From: Actinomycetota bacterium | Lineage (GTDB): Bacteria; Actinomycetota; Acidimicrobiia; Acidimicrobiales; Iamiaceae | Direction: 5' to 3' | DNA: 64,000 bases | NCBI GenBank assembly: GCA_019639075.1 | Contig: JAHBSO010000001.1 | Span: 186,001 to 250,000, forward strand | Shown: one piece after another, positions 18,452 through 30,715 of the stretch | Layout: each line of letters starts with the position of its first letter | How positions within the stretch are numbered: the stretch's first letter is position 1 | Program-made: the position numbers and the translations under genes | Notes under the pieces: generated by a model | Told to the model about the DNA's origin: nothing | The model's input: only the letters and a program-made list of their open reading frames with translations | Database searches by the model: none

Positions 18452-19654
18452 ATGCCGACCACCGCCTCCTACGTGCTGGTGTTCGTCGTCGCGCTCGTGA
18501 CGACGTTCGCCGTGACCCCGCTCGTGCGTCGGGTCGCGATGCGGGTCGGCGTCGTCGCGTCCCCGAACGACCGCACCGTGCACACCGAGCCGATGCCGTA
18601 CCTCGGCGGGGTGGCGATGCTGATCGGGTTCCTGGTCGCCATGGGCACCGCCTGGGCGACCGGTCGGTTCGAGGCGATGTTCGAGGGAACGTCGACCGCG
18701 CTGGGCGCGGCGCTCGGCGCGGTGGTGCTGTGCGCGGTCGGCACGCTCGACGACGTGCGCGAGGTCTCCGCTCCGGCCAAGACCGCCGGGCTCGTGCTCG
18801 GCGGTTCGGTGATGTTCCTCTTCGGCGTGCAGCTCCTCTACTTCCGGGTGCCGTTCGTCGACGGGTTGATCGTCCTGGGGCCCGACCTCGCGCCGCTGAT
18901 CTCGGTGCTGTGGGTCGTCGGCATGGCCAACGCGGTGAACCTCATCGACGGCCTCGACGGCCTCGCCGCCGGCATCGTCGCGATCGCGGCCGGGTCCTTC
19001 TTCCTCTACGGCCACCAGCTGAGCACCGGGTCGTCGCCGATCCTCGCCGTCGACAACCCCAGCACGTTGATCGCGATCGTGGTGGCCGGGATCTGCCTCG
19101 GGTTCCTGCCCCACAACTTCAACCCGGCCCGCATCTTCATGGGCGACGGTGGCGCGCTGATGCTCGGCGGGCTCATGGCCGCGTCGACGATGCTCGTGGG
19201 CGGCCAGACCAACGTCGCCGTCTCCGGCCAGGTGTACTTCTTCTTCGCACCGCTCTTCATCCCGTTCTTCGTGATGGGCGTGCCGTTGTTCGACACCGCG
19301 TGGGCGATCCTCCGGCGCCTGCGGAAGGGGACCGGGTTGGCGGTGGCCGACAAGGACCACCTCCACCACCGACTGATGCGGCTCGGTCACGGCCACCGGC
19401 GCAGCGTCGTGCTGCTCTGGGCGTGGACCGGACTGCTGTCGCTCTTCGTCCTCTACCCCGTCTACACCGAGAAGGGGGACGCGCTCGTGCCGATCGGCGT
19501 CGTCGCCCTCGGCCTCGTGCTCCTCACCTTCTTCGCGCCCAACCGCCAGCGCGTCCGCCGGGAGGACGCGGCGGCCGAGGCCGTGGCGCGCGCCGAGGCC
19601 GGACACGTCGACGACGACGACATCGGCCTAGGCTCGGGCGACCCCGCCCGTTGA
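18452..19654 (+). CDS. wecA: undecaprenyl-phosphate GlcNAc-1-phosphate transferase (WecA/TagO family)
   Basis: Integral membrane enzyme that moves a sugar-1-phosphate from UDP-sugar to undecaprenyl phosphate, starting cell-wall glycopolymer synthesis. The 400-aa protein has about 10-11 membrane helices and the family motifs NLIDGLDGLAAG (Mg-binding aspartates), FNPARIFMGDGGALMLG, and the cytosolic DKDHLHHRLMRLGHGHR, whose HxHH pattern marks WecA-type rather than MraY enzymes. The last about 35 residues are hydrophilic and acidic. It matches Rv1302 (rfe/wecA) in position before the ATP synthase. It may supply the lipid-linked polymer that the LCP protein ligates. Confidence 0.92.
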   Translation: MPTTASYVLVFVVALVTTFAVTPLVRRVAMRVGVVASPNDRTVHTEPMPYLGGVAMLIGFLVAMGTAWATGRFEAMFEGTSTALGAALGAVVLCAVGTLDDVREVSAPAKTAGLVLGGSVMFLFGVQLLYFRVPFVDGLIVLGPDLAPLISVLWVVGMANAVNLIDGLDGLAAGIVAIAAGSFFLYGHQLSTGSSPILAVDNPSTLIAIVVAGICLGFLPHNFNPARIFMGDGGALMLGGLMAASTMLVGGQTNVAVSGQVYFFFAPLFIPFFVMGVPLFDTAWAILRRLRKGTGLAVADKDHLHHRLMRLGHGHRRSVVLLWAWTGLLSLFVLYPVYTEKGDALVPIGVVALGLVLLTFFAPNRQRVRREDAAAEAVARAEAGHVDDDDIGLGSGDPAR

Positions 19655-19656
19655 AC

Positions 19657-19686
19657 TTGCTGCCGGCGCGGGACCACCACTAGTTT
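19657..19686 (+). promoter_or_regulatory. promoter of the ATP synthase operon
   Basis: TTGCTG (19657-19662) and TAGTTT (19681-19686) are separated by 18 bp, a normal sigma-A layout, immediately after wecA. The run of A/T bases is unusual for this DNA. Transcription would begin at or next to the ATG at 19691, giving a leaderless first message. Confidence 0.5.
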
Positions 19687-19690
19687 GCGC

Positions 19691-20179
19691 ATGCGTTCAC
19701 AAGCGCCGAACACGCCCGAAACAGAGGGCGTCCCGCGTCGGAACCGCTCACCCACCATGGTCGATCCCACCCACCACGCGCCGGGCACCGAGGCCCATGC
19801 CGAACCGGAGTCCCGGATCGCGCGCGCCGACCGGAAGTTCCGCAGCGTGGTGATCAAGGCCGCCGGCGGCACCACGGTCAACCCCCTCGACCGCGAGGGC
19901 TACGCCGAAGCCACCCACCGGGGCTACGGCGAGGCCACCGGGCGGGGCTTCGAGCTCGCTCTGGTGCTCGTGGTCTTCGGCGGCATCGGCTGGCTCGTCG
20001 ACCGGGTCACCGGCACGTCGCCGCTCTTCTTCCTCCTCTTCGCCGTCGTCGGCTTCGTCGGCATCGGCGTCAAGCTCTGGCTCGGCTACGACCTCGAGAT
20101 GAAGGCCCACGAAGAAGGCGCCATCTGGAACCGGGGCAAGCAGCCCGCCGGTCCGTCCGACGACGAGGACGCCCGATGA
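19691..20179 (+). CDS. AtpZ/AtpI-like ATP synthase accessory membrane protein
   Basis: 162-aa protein (taking ATG 19691; ATG 19757 is an alternative). After a hydrophilic N-terminal region of about 75 residues there are two membrane helices (FELALVLVVFGGIGWLVDRV and PLFFLLFAVVGFVGIGVKLWLGYDLEMK), the layout of AtpZ-type proteins (F0F1-ATPase subunit family), which help assemble the c-ring and may move Mg2+. GTxPLFxxL between the helices is family-typical. It is the first gene of the atp operon and overlaps the next by 4 nt. I call it by family because homologues are annotated inconsistently. Confidence 0.75.
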   Translation: MRSQAPNTPETEGVPRRNRSPTMVDPTHHAPGTEAHAEPESRIARADRKFRSVVIKAAGGTTVNPLDREGYAEATHRGYGEATGRGFELALVLVVFGGIGWLVDRVTGTSPLFFLLFAVVGFVGIGVKLWLGYDLEMKAHEEGAIWNRGKQPAGPSDDEDAR

Positions 20180-20631
20180 CCGCGGCGACCGGCGCCGAGG
20201 TGTTCGTCGCCCGCGACCTCGGCCCCGCGCCCGAGCGCCAGGTGGCCAAGGACATCCTCAAGCGGGGCGCCCTCGTCCTGCCGGTCGCCCTCCTCGTCGG
20301 CCTCCTCGGCTGGGGTCCGTCGGGCGCCGCCAGCGTCGGCTACGCCGCCGCCCTCGTGCTCGCCAACTTCTGGGTCGCCGCCCGCCTGCTCGGCTGGGCC
20401 GCCCGCATCTCCTACGGTCTGCTGATGGGCGTGGCCCTCTTCGGGTTCCTCGTCCGCATGGCGCTCATCGCCGTCGCCGTCCTCGCCGTCAAGGACCAGG
20501 CGTGGGTGGAGCCCGTGCCCCTCGCGGTGACGCTCGTCGTCACCCACCTGGGCCTCCTCTTCTGGGAGACCCGCTTCGTGTCCGCATCCCTGGCCTTCCC
20601 CGGCCTCAAGCCTTCCCTTCAGGAGTCGTGA
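20176..20631 (+). CDS. atpI: ATP synthase protein I-like membrane protein
   Basis: 151-aa protein with four predicted membrane helices (about 30-48, 52-72, 78-100, 112-130), the layout of the AtpI/ATP synthase I family, which supports c-ring assembly. It lies between the atpZ-like gene and atpB, where an AtpI protein is expected. Sequence conservation in this family is low, so the call rests on topology and context. It starts at an ATG overlapping the previous gene by 4 nt and ends over the atpB start region. Confidence 0.75.
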   Translation: MTAATGAEVFVARDLGPAPERQVAKDILKRGALVLPVALLVGLLGWGPSGAASVGYAAALVLANFWVAARLLGWAARISYGLLMGVALFGFLVRMALIAVAVLAVKDQAWVEPVPLAVTLVVTHLGLLFWETRFVSASLAFPGLKPSLQES

Positions 20632-20633
20632 GC

Positions 20634-21699
<1,066 letters not shown>

Positions 21700-21709
21700 G
21701 AGACCACCC

Positions 21710-22396
21710 ATGCGAACCTTTCGACTGCTCCTGGCAGCCTTGCTGGTCTCGCTCGTCGCCGTCGTCGGCTCCGCCTCCGCGGCGTCCGCGTCCGGTGAGA
21801 GCGAGGCGACATGTCTTGCCGAGATCGCGAGCGAGGAACACTTTGATCCCGAGCACCTCACCGAGGACCAGGACAAGGCGATCACCGCTTGCTTCCAGGC
21901 CCCCAACCCGATGGTGCCCGAGAAGAACGAGGTCATCTGGGGCGCGTTCGGCTTCTTCGTGGTCTTCGGGGCCATCGCCAAGTTCGGCTACCCCCAGATC
22001 AAGAAGGCCATGAACGAGCGCACGGAGCGGATCCGCACCGACCTCGAGACCGCCGACAACCAGAAGGCCGAGGCCGAGCGCCTCGCCGCCGAGTACCAGA
22101 CCAAGCTGGCCGACGCCAAGAACGAGTCCGCTCGGATCGTGGAAGAGGCCCGCCAGACCGCGGATGGTGTCCGCCGTCAGCTCGAGGCCAAGGCCCAGGC
22201 CGACATCGCCGAGATGCGGACCCAGGCCGCGGCCGACATCGAGGCCGCCAAGAGCCAGGCCATGGCCGACCTCCGTGGTGAGGTCACCGCCCTGGCCATC
22301 GGTGCCGCCGAGCAGGTCGTCCAGCGCAACCTCAACGACGACACCAACCGGGCGCTCGTGGAGGCCTACATCCAGCAGGTCGGGGCGAGCAACTGA
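21710..22396 (+). CDS. atpF: ATP synthase subunit b with N-terminal signal-like extension
   Basis: Peripheral stalk subunit. The 228-aa protein has one membrane helix (about 74-94, NEVIWGAFGFFVVFGAIAKFGY) and a long charged coiled coil (about 100-215), as expected. Unusually, a Sec-type signal sequence precedes it (RLLLAALLVSLVAVVGSASAASA, about 5-27), then about 45 residues bearing two cysteines, C35 and C61, that would lie outside the membrane. The usual b subunit starts at the membrane helix and is 150-170 aa. It shares TGATG with atpH. Confidence 0.93.
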   Translation: MRTFRLLLAALLVSLVAVVGSASAASASGESEATCLAEIASEEHFDPEHLTEDQDKAITACFQAPNPMVPEKNEVIWGAFGFFVVFGAIAKFGYPQIKKAMNERTERIRTDLETADNQKAEAERLAAEYQTKLADAKNESARIVEEARQTADGVRRQLEAKAQADIAEMRTQAAADIEAAKSQAMADLRGEVTALAIGAAEQVVQRNLNDDTNRALVEAYIQQVGASN

Positions 22397-22923
22397 TGGC
22401 CGACGACCGCATCCAGGCCTACGCCGAGGCCCTCTTCGCGGTCGCCTCGGCCGAGGGGCCGCTCGCCGAGGTCGAGGACGAGCTGTTCCGGGTCGCCCAG
22501 GTGATCAAGGGCAACGACGAGCTTCGTGACAAGCTCGGCGACCCCCACATCCCCGCGGCGACCCGCCAGCAGATCGTCGTCGACCTCCTCGGCGGCCGGG
22601 CCGCGCCGGCCACGGTCAACCTCGTGGCCCTCGTGGTCGGCAACGGTCGGGTCCGCGACCTGCCCGCCATCGTCGACGTCCTGGTCGCCAAGTCGGCGGC
22701 CCGGGCCGAGAAGGAGGTGGCCGAGGTCCGTTCGGCCATCGAGCTCTCCGACGACCAGAAGTCCCGCCTCGCCGCCGCCCTCGGCACCGCCACCGGCAAG
22801 CAGGTCGAGGTCAAGGTCATCGTGGATCCGTCGATCCAGGGTGGCCTCGTCACCCAGATCGGCGACACCGTCATCGACGGGTCGATCAAGCGACGCCTCG
22901 ACCAGCTCAAGAACGCCCTCTAA
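22396..22923 (+). CDS. atpH: ATP synthase subunit delta
   Basis: 175-aa subunit joining the peripheral stalk to the top of F1 (OSCP family). It opens with [14 protein letters not shown] (family RxYAxALF) and ends with [33 protein letters not shown], the conserved C-terminal signature. It is of normal length and separate from subunit b, unlike the mycobacterial b-delta fusion. The next gene, atpA, starts 32 nt downstream with a GGAGACC ribosome site. Confidence 0.96.
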   Translation: MADDRIQAYAEALFAVASAEGPLAEVEDELFRVAQVIKGNDELRDKLGDPHIPAATRQQIVVDLLGGRAAPATVNLVALVVGNGRVRDLPAIVDVLVAKSAARAEKEVAEVRSAIELSDDQKSRLAAALGTATGKQVEVKVIVDPSIQGGLVTQIGDTVIDGSIKRRLDQLKNAL

Positions 22924-22955
22924 TCCCGCCACACCGGCAACAGGAGACCCGGCAC

Positions 22956-24593
22956 ATGGCCGAACTCACCATCAACACCGATGACATCGCCGCAGCCCTG
23001 CGGAAGAACCTCGAGGGCTTCACGCCCGATCTGGCCGCCGCGCAGGTCGGCCGGGTGCTCGAGGTCGGCGACGGCATCGCCCGGGTGTCGGGCCTCCCCG
23101 ACGCCGCGGTCAACGAGATGCTCGAGTTCGAGGACGGGACCATCGGTCTCGCCCTGAACCTCGACGAGGACTCGATCGGCGCCGTGGTGCTCGGCGACGT
23201 CGACTCCATCGCGGAAGGCCAGGCCGTGCGGGCCACCGGCGAGATCCTCGCCGTGCCGTGCGGCGACGGGCTCCTCGGCCGCGTGGTCAACACGCTGGGC
23301 GAGCCGGTCGACGGCAAGGGCCCGCTCACCAACGTCGGCACCCGCCGCATGGAGGTGCAGGCCCCCGGGCTCACCGGCCGCAAGCCGGTGCACGAGCCGC
23401 TCCAGACCGGCATCAAGGCCATCGACTCGATGACCCCGATCGGTCGTGGCCAGCGCGAGCTGATCATCGGCGACCGCAAGACCGGCAAGACCTCGGTGGC
23501 GATCGACACGATCCTCAACCAGAAGGGTCTGGGCGTGAAGTGCGTCTACGTCGCCATCGGCCAGAAGGCCTCGACGGTGGCGCAGACGGTGGCGACCCTG
23601 CAGCAGCACGGCGCCATGGAGTACACGGTCGTGGTCGTCGCCCCGGCGTCGGACCCCGCCCCGTACAAGTACCTCGCCCCCTACGCCGGCTGCGCCATGG
23701 GCCAGCACTGGATGGAGAACGGCGAGCACGCCCTGGCCGTCTACGACGACCTCTCCAAGCAGGCCGAGGCCTACCGCTCGGTGTCGCTGCTGCTGCGCCG
23801 CCCGCCGGGTCGTGAGGCCTACCCGGGCGACGTCTTCTACCTGCACAGCCGCCTGCTGGAGCGGGCCGCCAAGCTGAGCGACGACAACGGTGCCGGCTCG
23901 ATGACCGCCCTGCCGATCATCGAGACCAAGGCCGGCGACATCTCGGCCTACATCCCGACCAACGTGATCTCGATCACCGACGGCCAGGTGTTCCTCGAGG
24001 AGGACCTGTTCCGCTCCGGCATCCGCCCGGCGATCAACGTCGGCCAGTCGGTGTCCCGGGTCGGTTCGGCCGCGCAGATCAAGGCCATGAAGACCGCGGT
24101 CGGCACGCTCAAGGGCGACCTCGCCCAGTTCCGCGAGCTCGAGGCCTTCGCCTCGTTCGGTTCGGAGCTCGACGCCGTGTCGCAGGCCACGCTCGACCGG
24201 GGCTACCGCCTCACCGAGCTGCTCAAGCAGGGCCTCAACTCCCCGTTCCCGGTCGAGGAGCAGGTCGTGGTGCTCTACGCCGGCACCAACGGCTACCTCG
24301 ACGAGGTCCCGGTGGCCGACGTCCAGCGCTTCGAGGCCGACCTGCTCGACCTGTTCCGCACCCAGCGGTCCGGTCTCCTGAACGACATCCGCACCACGGG
24401 CAAGCTCGACGAGGACGCCCTCAAGGCCGCCCTCGCCGAGTTCGTCCGCGACTTCGTCCCCACGGGCGGGGCCGCGGCCGCCGAGCCGGCCGCCGGTGCG
24501 ACCGTCGAGGGCGACGTCGCCCAGGCCGGGGGGAGCGCCGAAGGCATCCTCCCGGAGCAGGAGATCACCCGCGACGACGAGGACGAGGCCTGA
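22956..24593 (+). CDS. atpA: ATP synthase subunit alpha
   Basis: 545-aa non-catalytic nucleotide-binding subunit of F1. Walker [10 protein letters not shown] with K178, the arginine-finger region [15 protein letters not shown] and the N-terminal beta barrel are intact. The last about 45 residues (Ala/Glu-rich, ending TRDDEDEA) extend past the usual end of about 505-510 aa. Mycobacterial alpha also has a C-terminal extension that inhibits ATP hydrolysis; whether this sequence-unrelated acidic tail does so is an open question. It is followed after 3 nt by atpG. Confidence 0.97.
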   Translation: MAELTINTDDIAAALRKNLEGFTPDLAAAQVGRVLEVGDGIARVSGLPDAAVNEMLEFEDGTIGLALNLDEDSIGAVVLGDVDSIAEGQAVRATGEILAVPCGDGLLGRVVNTLGEPVDGKGPLTNVGTRRMEVQAPGLTGRKPVHEPLQTGIKAIDSMTPIGRGQRELIIGDRKTGKTSVAIDTILNQKGLGVKCVYVAIGQKASTVAQTVATLQQHGAMEYTVVVVAPASDPAPYKYLAPYAGCAMGQHWMENGEHALAVYDDLSKQAEAYRSVSLLLRRPPGREAYPGDVFYLHSRLLERAAKLSDDNGAGSMTALPIIETKAGDISAYIPTNVISITDGQVFLEEDLFRSGIRPAINVGQSVSRVGSAAQIKAMKTAVGTLKGDLAQFRELEAFASFGSELDAVSQATLDRGYRLTELLKQGLNSPFPVEEQVVVLYAGTNGYLDEVPVADVQRFEADLLDLFRTQRSGLLNDIRTTGKLDEDALKAALAEFVRDFVPTGGAAAAEPAAGATVEGDVAQAGGSAEGILPEQEITRDDEDEA

Positions 24594-24596
24594 CCC

Positions 24597-27061
<2,465 letters not shown>

Positions 27062-27068
27062 GCGACCG

Positions 27069-27479
27069 ATGACGTTGCAGGTCCAGATCGTGTCGCCGGA
27101 GCGGGTGCTCTGGGCGGGTGAGGCCGAGATGGTCACCACCCGCGTGGTGGAGGGGGGCGACATCACGTTCCTCACCGGTCACGTGCCGTACCTGGGCTCG
27201 CTGAACGTCGGCCTGCTCACCGTCCGGCCCGCCGAGGGCGACGACGTGACCTTCGCGGTGCACGGCGGCTTCGTCGAGGTCAGCGACGACACCGTGTCGG
27301 TGCTGAGCGACGTGGCCGAGCTGCCCGAGACCATCGACGTGGCCCGGGCCCAGCTCGCCCTGGAGCGGGCCGAGAAGGCCGAGAAGGACGACCCGAGCGA
27401 CACCGAGGCCACCGAGGCCCGTCGCCGGGCCGAGCTGCGCCTCGCCGTCGCCCAGGGCGACACCGCCGCCGCCCACTGA
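27069..27479 (+). CDS. atpC: ATP synthase subunit epsilon
   Basis: 136-aa rotor subunit that can block ATP hydrolysis. The N-terminal beta sandwich (LQVQIVSPERVLWAGEAEMVTTR, GDITFLTGHVPYLGSL) is typical. The C-terminal two-helix part (DVARAQLALERAEKAEK onward) is shorter than in E. coli, as in other actinobacteria. It is the last gene of the atp operon, with a tandem hairpin pair 10 nt downstream. Confidence 0.95.
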   Translation: MTLQVQIVSPERVLWAGEAEMVTTRVVEGGDITFLTGHVPYLGSLNVGLLTVRPAEGDDVTFAVHGGFVEVSDDTVSVLSDVAELPETIDVARAQLALERAEKAEKDDPSDTEATEARRRAELRLAVAQGDTAAAH

Positions 27480-27488
27480 CCCCGCGTT

Positions 27489-27541
27489 CGGTTCTTCGGG
27501 GGCATCTGCTCGCTCAGCGAGCAATTCCCCCCGAAGAACCG
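27489..27541. terminator. long hairpin, first of a tandem pair, after atpC
   Basis: CGGTTCTTCGGGGG (27489-27502) pairs with the sequence ending at 27541, and TGCTCGCT (27507-27514) pairs with AGCGAGCA (27516-27523) around a one-base centre. A short mismatched bulge lies between the two stems. It probably terminates the atp operon and, in the other direction, glpX. Confidence 0.7.
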
Positions 27542-27561
27542 TCAGCTGCGCGTCGGTCCGC

Positions 27562-27613
27562 CGTTCTTCGGGGGTATCTGCTCGCTGAGCGAGCAATTCG
27601 CCCCGAAGAACCG
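27562..27613. repeat. second copy of the atpC-glpX hairpin
   Basis: It has the same sequence as the first copy in the stems and bulge (TTCTTCGGGGG, ATCTGCTCGCT, AGCGAGCAATT, CCCCGAAGAA), differing at a few positions. The central base changes from C to G, and some changes keep pairing. The two copies are offset by 72-73 bp with 20 unrelated bases between them. Confidence 0.7.
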
Positions 27614-27630
27614 GGGACGACCTCAGAACC

Positions 27631-28620
27631 TCAGAAGTCGATCGAGGAGAACTCGCTCAGCTTCTCGAGGCGGTGCCGGGCGTTGACCTGGCGCACGGTG
27701 CCGGACTTCGACCGCATCACGAGCGACTGCGTGGTGCAGCCGTTGCCGTCGAAGCGAACGCCGTCGAGCAGCTCGCCGTCGGTGATGCCGGTGGCGGCGA
27801 AGAAGCAGTTGTCCCCGGCCACGAGGCGGTCGGTGTCGAGGATCTCGTCGAGGTCGTAGCCGGCGTCGAGGGCGGCCTGGCGCTCGCCGTCGTTGCGGGG
27901 CCAGAGCTTGCCCTGGATCGCGCCGCCCATGGACTTGAGGGCCGCCGCGGTGATCACGCCCTCGGGCGTGCCGCCGATGCCGAAGAGCACGTCGGCGCCC
28001 GAGTCGGGCCAGGCGGTCGAGATGCCGCCGGCCACGTCGCCGTCGGGGATGAGCCGGATGCGGGCGCCGGCCTGGCGGATCTCACCGATGAGGTCCTCGT
28101 GGCGGTCGCGATCGAGGACGACCGCCGTGAGCTCGCGGACCGACTTGCCGAGCGCCTTCGCCACGGCGTTCAGGTTCTCGGTCGGCGTGGCGTTGATGTC
28201 GATGGCGTGGGCCGCCTTCGGCCCGGTGGCGATCTTCTCCATGTAGACGCAGGGACCGGGGTCGTACATCGAACCCCGCTCGCCGACCGCGATGACGGCG
28301 ATGGCGTTGCCCCGGCCGAGCGAGGTGAGCGTGGTGCCGTCGATCGGGTCGACGGCGATGTCGGCCTCGGGCGGCGTGCCGTCGCCGATGCGCTCGCCGT
28401 TGTAGAGCATCGGCGCCTCGTCCTTCTCGCCCTCGCCGATGATGACGATGCCGTCCATCGGGACGGTGCTGAGCACGATCCGCATCGCGTCGACCGCGGC
28501 GCCGTCGGCCGCTTCCTTGTCGCCGCCGCCGACCCACCGGGCGGCCGCCATCGCGGCGGCCTCGGTGACCCGGACGAGCTCCATGGCGAGGTTTCGGGTG
28601 GGGACCTGCTTCTCGGACAT
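27631..28620 (-). CDS. glpX: fructose-1,6-bisphosphatase class II
   Basis: Metal-dependent hydrolysis of fructose 1,6-bisphosphate in gluconeogenesis. The 329-aa protein has [34 protein letters not shown] (metal-binding Asp and Glu residues), GDVAGGI and [20 protein letters not shown], the full GlpX pattern. In most actinobacteria this is the only FBPase. The ATG at 28620 is preceded by a TAACCT box 6 nt upstream. It diverges from ppx across 45 bp and converges on atpC. Confidence 0.97.
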   Translation of the reverse strand: MSEKQVPTRNLAMELVRVTEAAAMAAARWVGGGDKEAADGAAVDAMRIVLSTVPMDGIVIIGEGEKDEAPMLYNGERIGDGTPPEADIAVDPIDGTTLTSLGRGNAIAVIAVGERGSMYDPGPCVYMEKIATGPKAAHAIDINATPTENLNAVAKALGKSVRELTAVVLDRDRHEDLIGEIRQAGARIRLIPDGDVAGGISTAWPDSGADVLFGIGGTPEGVITAAALKSMGGAIQGKLWPRNDGERQAALDAGYDLDEILDTDRLVAGDNCFFAATGITDGELLDGVRFDGNGCTTQSLVMRSKSGTVRQVNARHRLEKLSEFSSIDF

Positions 28621-28626
28621 CGTCGC

Positions 28627-28632
28627 AGGTTA
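28627..28632 (-). promoter_or_regulatory. -10 box TAACCT for glpX
   Basis: Read on the minus strand, TAACCT ends 6 nt before the glpX ATG with no Shine-Dalgarno sequence, fitting a leaderless message. Confidence 0.45.
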
Positions 28633-28650
28633 GCCACCGACGGTGTCCGG

Positions 28651-28656
28651 TAGCGT
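28651..28656 (+). promoter_or_regulatory. -10 box TAGCGT for ppx
   Basis: TAGCGT lies 9 nt before the ATG at 28666. Together with the glpX box it forms a compact divergent promoter pair in a 45-bp gap. Confidence 0.45.
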
Positions 28657-28665
28657 CGGGCAGCG

Positions 28666-30222
28666 ATGCCGGAGACGCTCGCCGCGATCGACGTCGGGAC
28701 CAACTCGTTGCACCTCGTGGTCGCCCGCACCACCGAGGGCGGACGCTTCGAGGTGGTCACCCGCGAGAAGGAGATGGTGCGCCTCGGCAGCGGTGGCGCG
28801 GACATGAAGCTCCTGACCGACGACGCCATCGATCGGGCCGTCGTCGCGCTCGACCGGTTCCGCCGCATCGCCGACAGCCACGATGCCCCCCTGCGGGCCG
28901 TGGCGACGAGCGCGGTGCGGGAGGCGAACAACCGCGACGTGCTCCTCATGCGGGCCCGGGAGGAGGCCGGCGTCGACATCGAGGTGGTGTCGGGGACCGA
29001 GGAGGCCCGGCTCATCCACCTCGGCGTGGTGCAGGCCCTCGAGGTCTACGACCGCAAGCTGATGCTCTGCGACATCGGTGGCGGGTCCACCGAGCTCCTG
29101 ATCGGCGAGCGCGACGAGGTGATCGCCTCGACCAGCGTGAAGCTCGGCGCCGTCCGCCTCACCACCCGCTTCTTCAACGGCCCGAAGCTCCATCCGTCGG
29201 CGGTGTCGTCGTGCCGCCGGCACGTCCGGTCGACGCTCGCTGCGTTCGCGCAGGTCGCCGCCGAACACGAGGTCGAGGTGGCGATCGGCTCGTCGGGCAC
29301 CATCGAACAGGTGCTGCGGCTGGCCAGGGGGTTGGCCGGCGAGGAGCCGCTGCGCACGCTCAACGGGGCCACCCTCACCCGCAAGCAGGTGGCCAAGGTC
29401 GTGTCGGCGCTGATCGACGCGCGCGAGGCGGGCACGACCGGATCGCTCGCCGATCTCGACCCGAAGCGGGAGGACATCATCCTCGCCGGCGCCCTCGTCC
29501 TCGAAGGGGTGATGGAGACGTGCGCGATCAAGGAGTTGGTGATCAGCGACTACGCGCTGCGCGAGGGCGTCTTCCTCGACACGATCCAGCGCCACGAGGA
29601 GGGCACGACCCACCTGCACCTGCGCGACGTGGCCCGCCGCAGCGTCCTCGGCCTCGTCGAGCGGTGCGACGACGACCCGGCGCACTCCCAGCACGTCGCC
29701 CACCTGGCGCTCGAGCTGTTCGACGCCACCTCGGACCGGCACGGGCTCGGGGCCGACGCCCGGGACCTGCTGGAGGCCGGCGCGCTCCTCGCCAACGTGG
29801 GCCTGATGATCTCCCACAGCAAGCACCACAAGCACTCGTACTACCTGGTGCGCAACTCCGACCGGCTGGTGGGCTTCACCGACGGCGAGATCGAGGTGGT
29901 GGCCCAGATCGCCCGCTACCACCGCAAGAGCGCCCCGAAGGAGAGCCACCCGGAGTGGGCCGCACTCGACGCGGACGATCGCCAGTTGGTGCAGGTGGCC
30001 GCGGGGCTGCTGCGCATCGCCATCGGCCTCGACCGGTCCCGGGCCCGGGCCGTCACGGGCGTCACCGTGGCCGAGGACGGCGAGGGCCTGGTGCTCGACC
30101 TGGTCCCGTCCTCGTCGGGAGCGGACGTGTCCCTGGAGCGGTGGGCCGCCGCCGAGCGCACCGACCTCCTCGCCGACGCCCTCGGCGTGCCGGTCACGAT
30201 CGCTCCCGCCCCGCTCGGCTGA
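28666..30222 (+). CDS. ppx: Ppx/GppA family phosphatase (exopolyphosphatase-like)
   Basis: 518-aa protein. The actin-like N-terminal half (1-300) has AAIDVGTNSLHLVVAR, the phosphate-binding GGGSTELLIG and GSSGTIEQVLRLA; such enzymes hydrolyse polyphosphate or pppGpp. The C-terminal half (about 320-500) is the HD-like domain of long Ppx proteins, with HSQHVAHLALELFD and SKHHKHSYYLVRN. The usual HDIG/HDVG is LANVG here, so the HD metal site is probably not functional and the domain structural. The substrate (polyP or pppGpp) cannot be decided from sequence. Confidence 0.92.
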   Translation: MPETLAAIDVGTNSLHLVVARTTEGGRFEVVTREKEMVRLGSGGADMKLLTDDAIDRAVVALDRFRRIADSHDAPLRAVATSAVREANNRDVLLMRAREEAGVDIEVVSGTEEARLIHLGVVQALEVYDRKLMLCDIGGGSTELLIGERDEVIASTSVKLGAVRLTTRFFNGPKLHPSAVSSCRRHVRSTLAAFAQVAAEHEVEVAIGSSGTIEQVLRLARGLAGEEPLRTLNGATLTRKQVAKVVSALIDAREAGTTGSLADLDPKREDIILAGALVLEGVMETCAIKELVISDYALREGVFLDTIQRHEEGTTHLHLRDVARRSVLGLVERCDDDPAHSQHVAHLALELFDATSDRHGLGADARDLLEAGALLANVGLMISHSKHHKHSYYLVRNSDRLVGFTDGEIEVVAQIARYHRKSAPKESHPEWAALDADDRQLVQVAAGLLRIAIGLDRSRARAVTGVTVAEDGEGLVLDLVPSSSGADVSLERWAAAERTDLLADALGVPVTIAPAPLG

Positions 30223-30250
30223 CGGGACGCCGCCCGAGCGAGCCGCGGGC

Positions 30251-30715
30251 CTAGACGTCCTCGGCGAGGCCCCCGAGGAGGTCCTGCCACCACTCGGCGA
30301 GGCGCTGCTGGAAGACGAACAGCGGGAAGCCGTGGCGGGCGACGTGTTCGGCCGGGATTGTGTCCCACCCCAGGTGCTCCACCTGGACCCGGGTGCCCTC
30401 GTCCACCGGATCGAACCGCACGTGGACCTCGGTCTGCTGGTCGGGTGCGAACGAGGTCGGTCGCCAGGTCAGGGCCAGGCGGTGCGGCGGGTCCCACGTG
30501 AGGATGCGGCCGATCTCCTCGACCTCACCATCCGCGTGCGTCTGCAGCAGCCGACCGTCCACGCCGGGTTCGACCGACAGGCGACCGTCCCGGCGCCGAC
30601 CGGGCTGGAACAGGGTGTTGGGCCGCCACCAGTCGCCGATCTCACCGGTGAAGGCGTCGAACACCCGGGTGGGCGGGGCGTCGATGCGGAGCGCGACGAG
30701 CACGCGCGAGGTCAC
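30251..30715 (-). CDS. SRPBCC (AHSA1-like) family protein
   Basis: 154-aa single-domain START/Bet v 1-like protein: RVLVALRIDAPPTRVFDAFTGEIGDWW at the start, LEVEPGxDG-like core (SVEPGVDGRLLQTHADG), and a C-terminal helix HGFPLFVFQQRLAEWWQDLL. Such proteins bind hydrophobic ligands or act with ArsR-type regulators. The GTG at 30715 overlaps the upstream arsR gene by 4 nt. It is the third gene of the VOC-arsR-SRPBCC operon. Confidence 0.82.
   Translation of the reverse strand: MTSRVLVALRIDAPPTRVFDAFTGEIGDWWRPNTLFQPGRRRDGRLSVEPGVDGRLLQTHADGEVEEIGRILTWDPPHRLALTWRPTSFAPDQQTEVHVRFDPVDEGTRVQVEHLGWDTIPAEHVARHGFPLFVFQQRLAEWWQDLLGGLAEDV

Noticed and set aside
27489..27613. The repeated pattern might be read as a small CRISPR array.
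   Set aside because: Only two copies exist, the repeat is a 52-nt palindrome rather than a 25-37-nt direct repeat, there is a single 20-nt spacer-like gap, and no cas gene is near.
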